A stretch of 64,000 bases of DNA from CALJDF01 sp038121105 (GTDB lineage: Bacteria; Pseudomonadota; Alphaproteobacteria; SHVP01). Numbering within the stretch: position 1 is the stretch's first letter; every line of letters starts with the position of its first letter. The notes below the pieces were generated by a model. It saw nothing but the letters and a program-made list of their open reading frames with translations. It made no database searches and was not told the origin of the DNA. The stretch lies in contig JAYONB010000003.1 of assembly GCA_038121105.1 (NCBI GenBank), positions 1 through 64,000 on the forward strand. The letters are read 5' to 3'. The translations under genes were made by a program, and so were the position numbers. Shown in pieces: positions 52,357-60,243 of the stretch.

Positions 52357-53210
52357 CGCGCGGCCTCTTGCGTTCCGCCGTCCTCCGACGTGGAAACATC
52401 AGCGTCATAGACGATGCGTTCATGACCCGATAACGCAATAAAACGCCGCCCGCGCGCGCGGCCAACGAGCGTAAGATTGGCTTGCCGAGCGAGGTCCACG
52501 CCCCACGCGGTAAACCCCGACCGCGAGACGAGGATGGGAATACGCATGTTGACGCACTTGATAACCATTTCGGACGTCAGACGACCGGTGGTGTAGAAGA
52601 TCTTATCGTCAGGCCGCACGTCGTTGAGAAACATGTAGCCTAAGATCTTGTCGACCGCGTTGTGGCGCCCGACATCCTCCAGGTAGAGGAGAGGCACGTC
52701 GTTGTGAGCCAGCACGCATCCGTGAATCGCACCGGCCTCTAGATACAGACTCGGCTGGGTGTTGACCTTTTTCAGGAGCGCCGCAAGCGCCGCCGTATGA
52801 AGTACCGCGTCGGTCGCAAGTGTGACGTCCTCAAAAGTTTCCATGAGATCGCCGAACGCAGTGCCTTGGGCGCACCCCGAGGTCAGCGTTTTCTTTCGTA
52901 ACTTGGCTTCGTAGTTGGTCGGGCGCTCGGTTCGGACGACGACGACATCGAGTTCTTCGTCGTAATCGATACCCTCGATCCGGTCGTCTCGACGTAGCAT
53001 GTTCTGGTTGAGCAAATAGCCAACCGCGAGCCACTTCGGATGGTCGCCGATCGTCATCATCGTGACGATTTCCTGGCTGTTCAGATAGACCGTCAACGGG
53101 CGCTCGACGGTGACCGTCGTGTCGATCTCTGCACCGGACTCGTCCCGCCCCGCGACCCGCCTGGTCAGGCGTTCGTCATCTGGGCGAGGTCCGACCTCGA
53201 ATTCACGCAT
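52353..53210 (-). CDS. fdhD: formate dehydrogenase sulfurtransferase FdhD
   Basis: The start at 53210 gives MREFEVGPRPDDERL and 285 residues. A start at 53279, 23 residues longer, would lie inside the Mo-box and is less likely. RPLTVYLNSQEIVTMMTIGD, LTSGCAQGTAFGDLMETF and YLEDVGRHNAVDKILGYMFL are family signatures. FdhD transfers sulfur from IscS to the molybdenum cofactor of formate dehydrogenases. The sulfur-carrying loop has one Cys (SGCAQG) where E. coli has CxxC. Confidence 0.92.
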   Translation of the reverse strand: MREFEVGPRPDDERLTRRVAGRDESGAEIDTTVTVERPLTVYLNSQEIVTMMTIGDHPKWLAVGYLLNQNMLRRDDRIEGIDYDEELDVVVVRTERPTNYEAKLRKKTLTSGCAQGTAFGDLMETFEDVTLATDAVLHTAALAALLKKVNTQPSLYLEAGAIHGCVLAHNDVPLLYLEDVGRHNAVDKILGYMFLNDVRPDDKIFYTTGRLTSEMVIKCVNMRIPILVSRSGFTAWGVDLARQANLTLVGRARGRRFIALSGHERIVYDADVSTSEDGGTQEAAR

Positions 53211-53262
53211 GGCGTCACTTCTTTCCTCGTGGCCGAAAGAAAAGCACCCGGCCACCTTGAGA

Positions 53263-53286
53263 GGGTTATATACTGCCATATATAAC
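53263..53286. promoter_or_regulatory. Mo-box-like inverted repeat between fdhD and moaA
   Basis: GTTATATA-N8-TATATAAC is a perfect 8-bp inverted repeat, followed by G. It resembles the ModE/MopA Mo-box consensus (TATATA-N6-TATATAACG type). It lies 53 bases upstream of fdhD and 32 bases before moaA, so one site may control both directions. The ModE-like protein encoded at the end of the fdhD unit is the obvious ligand. Confidence 0.7.
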
Positions 53287-53317
53287 GCTCTAAGCAGCGC
53301 CGGAAAGTGTTCCTCCC

Positions 53318-54307
53318 ATGATTGACCCGTTTGGCCGAGAAGTAACCTACCTACGGGTATCCGTAACGGACCGTTGCGACTTCCGTTGCGTCTACTGCAT
53401 GTCGGAGCACATGACGTTCCTACCCAAGCGCGACGTCCTGTCGTTGGAGGAACTCGACCGGCTTTGTTCGGCCTTCGTGCGCAAAGGCGTGACCAAACTG
53501 CGCTTGACGGGCGGCGAGCCCTTGGTCCGCAAGGACATCATGACGCTGTTTGACGGTTTGGGTCGGCACCTGAAGTCCGGCGCCCTCGAAGAGCTGACGC
53601 TGACCACCAACGGCAGCCAACTCGATCGTTACGCCGACGAACTGTATGCAGCCGGGGTTCGCCGCATCAATTTGTCCCTCGACTCGCTCGACCCCAGCAC
53701 GTTCAAGAGCATCACGCGGTGGGGCAACATCGACAACGTGATGCGCGGTATTGCCGCAGCGAAACGGGCAGGCCTCGCGATCAAAATCAACACCGTCGCG
53801 TTGAACGGCATCAACGACGGCGAGTACGACCGGTTGATCGCGTGGTGCGGCGACCAAGGGTTTGATCTAACGCTGATCGAAACGATGCCGATGGGCGATA
53901 TCGACGGCGACCGCTCGGCAGACTATTTGCCGCTGTCGGCAGTACGTGCTGATCTTGATAAGCGCTGGCACCTTGAAGACATCGACTACCAAACCGGTGG
54001 GCCGGCGCGGTATGTCCGGGTTAAAGAAACCGGCGGCCGCCTGGGCTTTATCACGCCGTTGACCCACAATTTCTGCGAATCGTGCAACCGGGTTCGGATC
54101 ACCTGTACCGGCACGCTGTATATGTGCCTCGGCCAAGCCGATTCGGCGGATCTACGGTCGCCGCTACGCGCCAGCGAATCCGATGCGGAACTCGACGCCG
54201 CCATAGATGCTGCGATCGCCCGCAAACCAAAGGGGCACGACTTCATTATCGACCGGGCCAATCGCGGACCTGCGGTCAACCGGCACATGAGCGTGACCGG
54301 CGGTTAA
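53318..54307 (+). CDS. moaA: GTP 3',8-cyclase MoaA
   Basis: The 329-residue radical SAM enzyme has the N-terminal cluster motif CDFRCVYC (C20, C24, C27), LRLTGGEPLVRKDIMTLFDG, and C-terminal cluster Cys residues in FCESCNRVRITCTGTLYMCL. It ends in the conserved GG tail (VTGG). It makes the first intermediate of molybdenum cofactor from GTP. It is divergent from fdhD across the Mo-box. moaC, moaD and moaE are not in the window. Confidence 0.95.
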   Translation: MIDPFGREVTYLRVSVTDRCDFRCVYCMSEHMTFLPKRDVLSLEELDRLCSAFVRKGVTKLRLTGGEPLVRKDIMTLFDGLGRHLKSGALEELTLTTNGSQLDRYADELYAAGVRRINLSLDSLDPSTFKSITRWGNIDNVMRGIAAAKRAGLAIKINTVALNGINDGEYDRLIAWCGDQGFDLTLIETMPMGDIDGDRSADYLPLSAVRADLDKRWHLEDIDYQTGGPARYVRVKETGGRLGFITPLTHNFCESCNRVRITCTGTLYMCLGQADSADLRSPLRASESDAELDAAIDAAIARKPKGHDFIIDRANRGPAVNRHMSVTGG

Positions 54308-54319
54308 GATGGCCCTGGC

Positions 54320-54811
54320 TTAGCGGATCAATACTTGATGCGAAAAGCGATCACCATCCGAAATGGTGATCTGTTCGAACCCCATCATTTTGGCCATATC
54401 GAAAAAGGTGAAGAAGTCGGCGACGCCGAGCTCTTGGAAGAACTGCGTGGTTCGAACTTGGGCGGTGAGTTGCGCGAGCAAGGCGCGGGCGCGATAGACC
54501 GTGCCGATGGCGGTATCGTTAAGCGCGACAATGATGAGTTTCTGCGCCTCGTCGCCCTTGGCAAAGATCGCGAACTGCGGTGGAAACGGCGCCTTGAGCT
54601 GTTGCGCCGTCATCCCGGTAACAAAACCGATCCGCGACTCCCGCGTCGCCTGCGGAAGCGTCACGGCGCGCGCAACATAGGTCTCTTGGCTGGCCGTCTC
54701 GGGATAATAGTAGCCTTCGTGCCTATCCACCGCGTCTTGTGCGACGACCGAGTGTGCCCACAGTGCGACGGAGCCGATCACCACTAGGACTGCCGCTAAA
54801 ACGAAACGCAT
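54320..54811 (-). CDS. secreted protein of unknown function
   Basis: The 163-residue protein has a Sec signal peptide (RFVLAAVLVVIGSVALWAHS, then VVAQ with likely cleavage), so it is periplasmic. The mature part includes HEGYYYPETASQETYVARAV, APFPPQFAIFAKGDEAQKL and VADFFTFFDMAKMMGFEQIT. I recall homologues in alphaproteobacteria beside molybdenum genes, often mislabelled as MobA. It bears no MobA motif. ATG 54811 has GGAG 7 bases upstream; an in-frame TTG at 54817 also exists. Function unknown. Confidence 0.7.
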   Translation of the reverse strand: MRFVLAAVLVVIGSVALWAHSVVAQDAVDRHEGYYYPETASQETYVARAVTLPQATRESRIGFVTGMTAQQLKAPFPPQFAIFAKGDEAQKLIIVALNDTAIGTVYRARALLAQLTAQVRTTQFFQELGVADFFTFFDMAKMMGFEQITISDGDRFSHQVLIR

Positions 54812-54940
54812 CGCCAAACTCCAAAATGGGCGGCCATGATGCGTGACGGAGCAGCGCCAGGCAACGCCCGGGTTTGCTGGCGCACGCCAAGCCTTCGGCT
54901 ATACTAATCCACCTTCCCCAAAGAACCGGAAAACGCCGCC

Positions 54941-55708
54941 ATGCCGGACAGCATCACCGTGAGCTTCGTTGCGAGCCGCGCAAAGGACGCCCAGAACGGT
55001 TTGGCGCGCCTGAAACGTCGCTACAAACATGTGCCGCCGAGCAAGAGCGACGTCATCGTGGCTCTTGGGGGCGACGGGTTCGTCTTGGAAACCTTACATC
55101 GTTACATGGACCGCGATGTGCCGATCTTCGGTATGAACAAGGGCACGGTCGGCTTCTTGATGAACGAGTTTCGCGAAGAAAAACTGCTGGAGCGGATCAA
55201 CGACGCGGAGGAAGTGGCGCTCCGCCCGCTGGAGATGGTCGCGATGCGAAAGGGACGGCGCAAGCGCGCCCTCGCGATCAACGAAGTCTCCCTGCTGCGC
55301 GAAACGCGGCAGGCGGCAAAGATCAAGATATCGGTCGACGGGGTCGTGCGCATTCCCGAACTGATTTGCGACGGTATCTTGTTGGCCACGCCCGCCGGCA
55401 GCACGGCCTACAACCTGTCCGCCCATGGACCGATCATTCCCATCGGCGCCGACATCATGGCCCTCACCCCGATCAGCGCGTTTCGCCCACGGCGGTGGCG
55501 CGGTGCGTTGTTGCCGCAACGAGCGCTGGTCCGCTTCGATATCTTGGAGCCGGAGAAACGACCGGTGAGCGCGGTGGCCGACCATACCGAGGTACGCGAC
55601 GTCTCGTGGGTCGAAGTGCGCGAAGACAGGTCACGCCGGATGCGGATGCTGTTCGACCCGGAACACAACCTCGAAGAACGTATCCTGAACGAACAATTCA
55701 TTCCGTGA
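54941..55708 (+). CDS. nadK: NAD kinase
   Basis: The 255-residue protein has the GGDG catalytic motif in VIVALGGDGFVLETLHRYMD, MNKGTVGFLMNE, and the NAD-binding block LLATPAGSTAYNLSAHGPII. It phosphorylates NAD+ to NADP+ in the cytoplasm. The length fits the alphaproteobacterial short form. It begins a run of three overlapping genes. The 129 bases before it, shared with the divergent secreted protein, show no clear promoter motif to me. Confidence 0.93.
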   Translation: MPDSITVSFVASRAKDAQNGLARLKRRYKHVPPSKSDVIVALGGDGFVLETLHRYMDRDVPIFGMNKGTVGFLMNEFREEKLLERINDAEEVALRPLEMVAMRKGRRKRALAINEVSLLRETRQAAKIKISVDGVVRIPELICDGILLATPAGSTAYNLSAHGPIIPIGADIMALTPISAFRPRRWRGALLPQRALVRFDILEPEKRPVSAVADHTEVRDVSWVEVREDRSRRMRMLFDPEHNLEERILNEQFIP

Positions 55709-56664
55709 GACCTGCGACCAAGCGAACGGCGCAGCCGATCGATCTGCTGCCGGTCGACATCACCGCCTACACGGGGAACACCGCGATCCCTTACGTCACG
55801 ACTTTGGACAGCGGGCATCCGGGGCCGCATGTGCTCATCAACGCGCTGACCCACGGCAACGAAGTCTGCGGGGCCCATGCCATCGACTACCTGTTTCGAA
55901 ACGACGTTGCGCCCGTGCGTGGAAAACTGAGCCTTAGTTTTGCGAATGTCGCGGCCTATGAGTCGTTCGATGCGACCAAACCAGGCGCGTCGCGTTATCT
56001 CGATGAAGACTTCAACCGTCTTTGGTCGGCCGATGTCCTTGATGCACCGGCGCGCTCGCGCGAACACGCAAGGGCAAAAGCGCTGCGCCCGTTGATTGAC
56101 GATGTCGATCACCTCCTCGATTTGCACTCGATGCAAACCCCAAGCCCAGCGTTGGCGTTAGCCGGCGTCACGGAAAAATGTCGCGCGACGTGCAAAGCGA
56201 TCGGTGTTCCGGCGCATGTCGTGGTCGACGCGGGCCACGCTGCCGGCGTGCGGATGCGTGATTACGGACCTTTTGCCGACGCCACCGATTCCCGGACGGC
56301 CGTACTCGTGGAGTGCGGTCAGCATTGGCGCACCGACAGCCGAGATGTTGCGATCGATGCCGCTGTACGATTTCTCGTCGCATTCGGATGTGTGTCCGAG
56401 GCTTGGGCAGCCCCACGGCTGGCCGCGTCGACGCCAGTTGATCAATGCACCGTCGAGGTGACGAATGCGGTCACCGTCCAAACCCGCGACTTTCTGTTTC
56501 TCGACGACTACCAGGGACTCGAGGTTATCCCGCAAGCCGGCACGGCTATTGCGCGCGACGGGAACCGGATCGTAACGACGCCTTACGACGACTGCGTCCT
56601 CATCATGCCGACCCGGCATACCAAGCGCGGCCAAACGGCGGTGCGGTTCGGCCGATACCTATGA
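55705..56664 (+). CDS. succinylglutamate desuccinylase/aspartoacylase family zinc hydrolase
   Basis: The start is GTG 55705 in the nadK stop overlap; a reading frame open up to 54874 is shadow of nadK. The 319-residue protein has the metal ligands THGNEVCG (His, Glu) and LLDLHSMQT (His), the M14-like fold of the AstE/AspA family. These cleave N-acyl amino acids or related amides. EDFNRLWSAD is the conserved substrate Arg region. The natural substrate is not evident. It overlaps the membrane protein gene that follows by 4 bases. Confidence 0.8.
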   Translation: MRPATKRTAQPIDLLPVDITAYTGNTAIPYVTTLDSGHPGPHVLINALTHGNEVCGAHAIDYLFRNDVAPVRGKLSLSFANVAAYESFDATKPGASRYLDEDFNRLWSADVLDAPARSREHARAKALRPLIDDVDHLLDLHSMQTPSPALALAGVTEKCRATCKAIGVPAHVVVDAGHAAGVRMRDYGPFADATDSRTAVLVECGQHWRTDSRDVAIDAAVRFLVAFGCVSEAWAAPRLAASTPVDQCTVEVTNAVTVQTRDFLFLDDYQGLEVIPQAGTAIARDGNRIVTTPYDDCVLIMPTRHTKRGQTAVRFGRYL

Positions 56665-57716
56665 GCCCAACTAACGTGCGCGGATTGGCAATCGCCCTCC
56701 CCATCGGGGCGATCGGGGGCACCGTGTTCTATGCGCTGTCGCTGCCCTTGGCCTGGATGTTGGGATCGATGATTGCCGTGATGGTGGCAGCCCTTGCCGG
56801 TGCGCCGGTCCGCATGCCCAATCCCGTTCGCGCCGTTTTCGTCACCGTGATCGGTGTGTTGTTGGGGAGTGCATTTACGCCGGAACTTCTGGAGCAGGCG
56901 GCACGCTTTGGCGGCACGCTGCTAATTCAAATCGCCTTCATGGCGGCGGCCACCGCTCTGGGCTACACGATCTACCGCACCCTTGGAAAGTACGATCACA
57001 CCACGGCGTATTTTTCGTCGACCCCGGGCGGACTTTCGGAAATGTCGTTGGTCAGCGAAGCACTCGGCGGCGACACTCGGATCGTTCCGTTGAACCATGG
57101 CGTCCGCATCGTCCTGGTTGTTACGTTGATTTCGTTTTATTTCCGCTACATCGAGCGCCTCGACGTTCCGACCACGCCGCCTAGTGGGGCGAACATTGCG
57201 TCGACCCCGCTTGAGATCGCTTTGTTGGTGGGCTGTGCGGTCGTTGGCTATACCGTCGCGGGTCGCTTGCGAATTCCCGCTGCGCCGCTCATCGGTCCGA
57301 TGGTGCTTTCGGCAATGCTGCACGCCACCGGTGTTACCGATGCCTCGGTGCCGGTTTGGCTGGTGTCGCTCAGCCTTTTGGTCATCGGTACCGGGGTGGG
57401 GTGTCGTTTTGTGGACCGGCTGAGTCCGGCGCAAATGCTCCGGACGATCGGGATCGCGATTTTCACCGGCGTGTCCATGATCGGCCTAGCCGTCGGGGTC
57501 GCCGCGTTGTTCTCGCGCCTAGTAGGGATGGATGGGTTCATTCTGTTCCTATCGATCGCCCCTGGGGGCCTCGCGGAAATGAGCCTTATTGCCTTCGCCC
57601 TGGCCGCCGACACCGCTTTTGTTACGGTGATGCACTTCTTGCGGGTGATGGTGGTGATGCTGACCGGGGCATTGGTCTACCGGGTCGTCTTTGGGTCCAG
57701 AAAGCCCGTCGACTAG
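56661..57716 (+). CDS. AbrB-family membrane protein
   Basis: The 351-residue protein has about 10 membrane segments in two similar halves, each with a loop ending in PGGL(S/A)EMSL (FSSTPGGLSEMSLV and SIAPGGLAEMSLIA). This duplication marks the AbrB/AmoA family (PF05145), unrelated to the DNA-binding AbrB. Members have been linked to ammonia monooxygenase annotation and solute transport without firm function. Translation is coupled to the hydrolase gene, so the two may import and process one substrate (inference). Confidence 0.78.
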   Translation: MSPTNVRGLAIALPIGAIGGTVFYALSLPLAWMLGSMIAVMVAALAGAPVRMPNPVRAVFVTVIGVLLGSAFTPELLEQAARFGGTLLIQIAFMAAATALGYTIYRTLGKYDHTTAYFSSTPGGLSEMSLVSEALGGDTRIVPLNHGVRIVLVVTLISFYFRYIERLDVPTTPPSGANIASTPLEIALLVGCAVVGYTVAGRLRIPAAPLIGPMVLSAMLHATGVTDASVPVWLVSLSLLVIGTGVGCRFVDRLSPAQMLRTIGIAIFTGVSMIGLAVGVAALFSRLVGMDGFILFLSIAPGGLAEMSLIAFALAADTAFVTVMHFLRVMVVMLTGALVYRVVFGSRKPVD

Positions 57717-57745
57717 AGCGTCAAAACGGGCCATTTCGTGTCGAA

Positions 57746-57774
57746 AATTGGCATTGGTCGGGTCCGTGCCAATT
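57746..57774. promoter_or_regulatory. inverted repeat upstream of the molybdenum hydroxylase genes
   Basis: AATTGGCA-N13-TGCCAATT is a perfect 8-bp dyad 66 bases before the first coxL-like gene. A second short hairpin, GGCCGG-GCTTA-CCGGCC (57805-57821), lies just before the ribosome-binding site. The first could be a repressor operator; no regulator gene for it is visible. Confidence 0.45.
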
Positions 57775-57839
57775 GCCTATTGTAAGGCCCTGCGGAGGAA
57801 ACGAGGCCGGGCTTACCGGCCAACCAGAAGAGGTAAAGA

Positions 57840-60164
57840 ATGGGTCAATTCGGTGTGGGCCAGGCGGTCCGTCGCAAAGAAGACAATCGGCTGCTGACGG
57901 GTGGCGGACGCTATCTCGATGACGTGACGGTGGAGGGGCAGAGTTACGCCTACTTCGTGCGATCACCCCACGCCCACGCCAAGGTCAACGGAATCGATTC
58001 AGCGGATGCCGCCGCGTCGGCCGGCGTCATCGGCGTTTTCACGGCCAAAGATGTCGAGGTGGATAGCCTGGGCGGCATTCCCTGCCTCGCCGTGCTGACG
58101 TCCCGAGACGGGTCGAAAATGGCGCAACCCCCCCATAATCTCCTGGCAAGCGACAAGGTCCGGACGGTTGGCGATGCCGTAGCGGTGGTCGTCGCCGAAA
58201 CGGCGAAACAAGCAAAAGACGCGGCCGATTTGGTGATGGTCGACTACGACATCCTCCCCTCGGTGACCGATACCGCCGCTGCGTTGAGCAGCGATGCAAC
58301 GATTTGGGACGAAGCGCCGAACAATAAGGTTTTCGACTGGGAAAACGGCGACCGCGAAGCGGTAGATGCGGTGCTCGCCAAGGCCGAACACGTCACCAAG
58401 ATCGATTTGGTCAACAATCGACTCGTCGTGGCCTCTATGGAGCCCCGCGGCGCCCTCGGGCAATATGACGAAAAGAGTGGTCGGTACACGCTTCACACGC
58501 CCTGTCAAAACGTCCACATGATGCGCGACATCGTGGCCGGTGCCTTAGGCGCCGAAGCCGATCAGGTCCGTGTCGTCTCGCCCGATGTCGGGGGTGGATT
58601 CGGCATGAAAGTCTTTGTCTATCCCGAGCAATGCTTGATGCCCTGGCTGGCAAAAAAGACCGGTCGTCCGGTGAAATGGACCAGCGAACGGACCGAAGCC
58701 TTCGTCACCGACACGCAAGGCCGAGATCATGTGACCCATGCCGAGTTAGCAATGGACAAAGACGGCCGGTTCCTGGCGCTGCGAGTCGAGAATATCTCGG
58801 CGATGGGCGCCTACCTCTCGAACTTCGCGCCGATGGTCGCAACGATGGCCGGCACCGGCATGGTGACCGGCCTGTATGACATACCCACGGCCCACGTGAA
58901 CGTGGTCGGTGTTTTCACCAACACCGTCCCGATTGATGCCTACCGCGGCGCCGGCCGTCCGGAAGCATCCCACATCATCGAACGACTGGTTGACACGGCC
59001 GCGCAGGAAATAGGTTTGGACCCGGCTGAGATTCGTCGGCGGAACCTCATTCCGTCGGACAAGCTCCCGTACAAAGCGCCCCTCGGACCGAACTACGATT
59101 CCGGCGAGTTCGTGAAAAACATGGACGACGCCATGAAGCTGGCGGATTGGGACGGCTTCGCCGCCCGACGCTCCGAATCGGCCAAGGCTGGCAAACTGCG
59201 TGGCATCGGCATGGCCTGCTACGTGGAAGCCGCCGCCGGCGGTCCGAATGAAAACGTCGACGTGATTTTTGAGGACGACGGGACCGTAACGGTCTTGATC
59301 GGTACGCTGACGAACGGCCAGGGACATGCGACCTCGTACTCGCAAGTCCTTGAGGAAATGCTCGGACTTCCGTTCGACAAGATTAACGTCGTCCAGGGCG
59401 ATACCGACCGAGTGGAAACCGGTGGCGGTACCGGCGGATCCAAGTCGATGATGCTCGGCGGCGCGGCGCTCAAGCACGCCTCGGAAGCGATCATCGAAAA
59501 AGGCAAAAAGGTCGCAGCCCACATGTTGGAGGCCGCGGAGTCGGACATTGAGTTCGCCGACGGGACGTTCTCCATCGTGGGTACGGACCGGCGGCTGACA
59601 ATCGGCGAGGTGGCCGCGGCCGCAAAGGATCAGGCCAACCTACCGACAGGCATGGATGCGGGGCTGGACACGCGCGCGGGCTCGGATGTCGACTCCGGCA
59701 CCTACCCCAACGGATGTCATGTCTGCGAGCTCGAAATCGATCGAGATACCGGCAACGTCACGCTGATCAACTATGTCGTCGTGGACGACTTCGGCAAGGT
59801 CATCAACCCGTTGTTGGTCGCGGGCCAGGTGCATGGCGGCATTGTTCAAGGTGTTGGCCAGGTGCTTATGGAAAACTGCGTCTACGACAACGACTCCGGC
59901 CAGCTGGTTACGGGATCTTACATGGACTACGCCATGCCCCGGGCCGACAACTTCCCGACCTTCACCCTCGATTTCAACGAAGTGCTTTGCAAGACCAACC
60001 CGATGGGCATCAAGGGCGCAGGCGAAGCCGGGACCGTCGGCGCTCTGGGCTGCGTGACCAATGCTTTGGTCAACGCAATGCAGGAAATGGGCGTTAAACA
60101 CGTTGAAATGCCCGCCACTGCGGAGCGGCTTTGGCGGATGATGGACGAGGCGAAAGCAGCCTAG
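57840..60164 (+). CDS. molybdenum hydroxylase large subunit, CoxL form II type (copy 1)
   Basis: The 774-residue protein is a xanthine dehydrogenase/CO dehydrogenase-family large subunit. VVSPDVGGGFGMKVFVYPEQ is the molybdopterin-cytosine dinucleotide-binding block, DAYRGAGRPEASHIIERL carries the form II motif AYRGAGR rather than AYxCSFR of true CO dehydrogenase, and MGIKGAGEAGTVGALG holds the active-site Glu. The substrate is not CO by this motif, and remains unknown. Ribosome-binding site AGAAGAGG. Two close paralogues follow directly, with no medium or small subunit in view. Confidence 0.88.
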   Translation: MGQFGVGQAVRRKEDNRLLTGGGRYLDDVTVEGQSYAYFVRSPHAHAKVNGIDSADAAASAGVIGVFTAKDVEVDSLGGIPCLAVLTSRDGSKMAQPPHNLLASDKVRTVGDAVAVVVAETAKQAKDAADLVMVDYDILPSVTDTAAALSSDATIWDEAPNNKVFDWENGDREAVDAVLAKAEHVTKIDLVNNRLVVASMEPRGALGQYDEKSGRYTLHTPCQNVHMMRDIVAGALGAEADQVRVVSPDVGGGFGMKVFVYPEQCLMPWLAKKTGRPVKWTSERTEAFVTDTQGRDHVTHAELAMDKDGRFLALRVENISAMGAYLSNFAPMVATMAGTGMVTGLYDIPTAHVNVVGVFTNTVPIDAYRGAGRPEASHIIERLVDTAAQEIGLDPAEIRRRNLIPSDKLPYKAPLGPNYDSGEFVKNMDDAMKLADWDGFAARRSESAKAGKLRGIGMACYVEAAAGGPNENVDVIFEDDGTVTVLIGTLTNGQGHATSYSQVLEEMLGLPFDKINVVQGDTDRVETGGGTGGSKSMMLGGAALKHASEAIIEKGKKVAAHMLEAAESDIEFADGTFSIVGTDRRLTIGEVAAAAKDQANLPTGMDAGLDTRAGSDVDSGTYPNGCHVCELEIDRDTGNVTLINYVVVDDFGKVINPLLVAGQVHGGIVQGVGQVLMENCVYDNDSGQLVTGSYMDYAMPRADNFPTFTLDFNEVLCKTNPMGIKGAGEAGTVGALGCVTNALVNAMQEMGVKHVEMPATAERLWRMMDEAKAA

Positions 60165-60193
60165 CCCGAGAAGATATTGCGACCATGCGCAGG

Positions 60194-60213
60194 TGGCCGC
60201 CCTTCGGCGGCCA
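60194..60213 (+). other. intercistronic hairpin between coxL copies 1 and 2
   Basis: TGGCCGCC-CTTC-GGCGGCCA forms an 8-bp stem with tetraloop, 30 bases past copy 1. It lacks a T-tract, so it may stabilise or process the transcript rather than end it. Confidence 0.55.
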
Positions 60214-60243
60214 TTTGCCGTTAGACATAACGAGAGGCACACA

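Noticed and set aside
54320..54811. MobA annotation for the secreted protein.
   Set aside because: It has a signal peptide and lacks LAGGxSxRMG; the true mobA is at 51733.
54874..55704. Upstream part of a 596-codon frame leading into the aspartoacylase-family gene.
   Set aside because: It overlaps nadK in another frame and is Arg/Gly-rich; homology begins only after GTG 55705.
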